64,000 nt of DNA, taken from NCBI RefSeq assembly GCF_001722335.1, contig NZ_MIHA01000027.1:3194-67193 (forward strand), read 5' to 3'. The position numbers and the translations under genes were made by a program. Under the pieces are notes generated by a model. It worked only from the letters and a program-made list of their open reading frames with translations, ran no database searches and was not told the DNA's origin. Source of the DNA: Mycolicibacterium flavescens (lineage in GTDB: Bacteria; Actinomycetota; Actinomycetes; Mycobacteriales; Mycobacteriaceae). Of the stretch, positions 63,999 to 64,000 are shown one piece after another (within the stretch, counting starts at the first letter, position 1; the number at the start of each line of letters is the position of its first letter).

Positions 63999-64000
63999 CT

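Overview
The window comes from a high-GC actinobacterium, almost certainly a rapidly growing mycobacterium (Mycolicibacterium type). It carries MmpS/MmpL transporters, DUF732 secreted proteins, an MctB/SteA pair, F420-type and KshA-like enzymes, and the conserved gene order TPR protein - glycerol-3-phosphate phosphatase - tlyA - nadK - recN - steA - mctB - pyrG - Nudix - xerD - parA - scpA - scpB - rluB - cmk - der that I know from M. tuberculosis (Rv1691 to Rv1713). A minus-strand 5S rRNA at the right edge, beside the Rv1691 homologue, fits the second rRNA operon that fast growers keep near tyrS. This species call is an inference.

Layout. 1-16065: the 3' end of malQ, then a patchwork of small conserved mycobacterial genes: SRPBCC protein, acyltransferase, metal hydrolase with a flavin/2Fe-2S reductase, Ser/Thr kinase with an F420-type oxidoreductase, Nudix, NADH-dehydrogenase-like flavoprotein, ankyrin protein, SGNH hydrolase, secreted DUF732 protein and PLP decarboxylase. 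16227-29522: a catabolic block with aldehyde dehydrogenase, a ChsH1/ChsH2-like hydratase pair, a KshA-like Rieske oxygenase, two P450s, a fused two-domain CaiB/BaiF CoA-transferase, two SDRs, an amidohydrolase, and GntR and TetR regulators. The TetR gene has a perfect 20-bp palindrome beside it. Together these genes could hydroxylate, CoA-activate and beta-oxidise a terpenoid or steroid-like substrate. 29704-40556: an envelope export block with an mmpS-mmpL-DUF732-DUF5078 operon, a second closely related mmpL, a membrane acyltransferase and several secreted or lipoproteins. 40860-46249: a sensor-type lipoprotein, a RibD-like reductase, tRNA-Pro(GGG), an iron-sulfur photolyase and two TSUP permeases. 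46292-63780: the conserved housekeeping block, transcribed leftward with many 4-nt start/stop overlaps and interrupted only by a rightward O-methyltransferase. 63882-63998: 5S rRNA followed by a strong hairpin.

The most notable non-coding or anomalous items are a MITE-like element with 16-bp inverted ends that supplies the stop codons of both convergent neighbours (17678-17865); an apparent frameshift that cuts the C-terminal domain off the glycerol-3-phosphate phosphatase (about 62200); a 17-bp tandem repeat crossing the end of a P450 gene; an amidohydrolase with His in place of the usual catalytic Asp; and short unrecognised peptides in operon positions. I saw no CRISPR array, no complete insertion sequence and no prophage.
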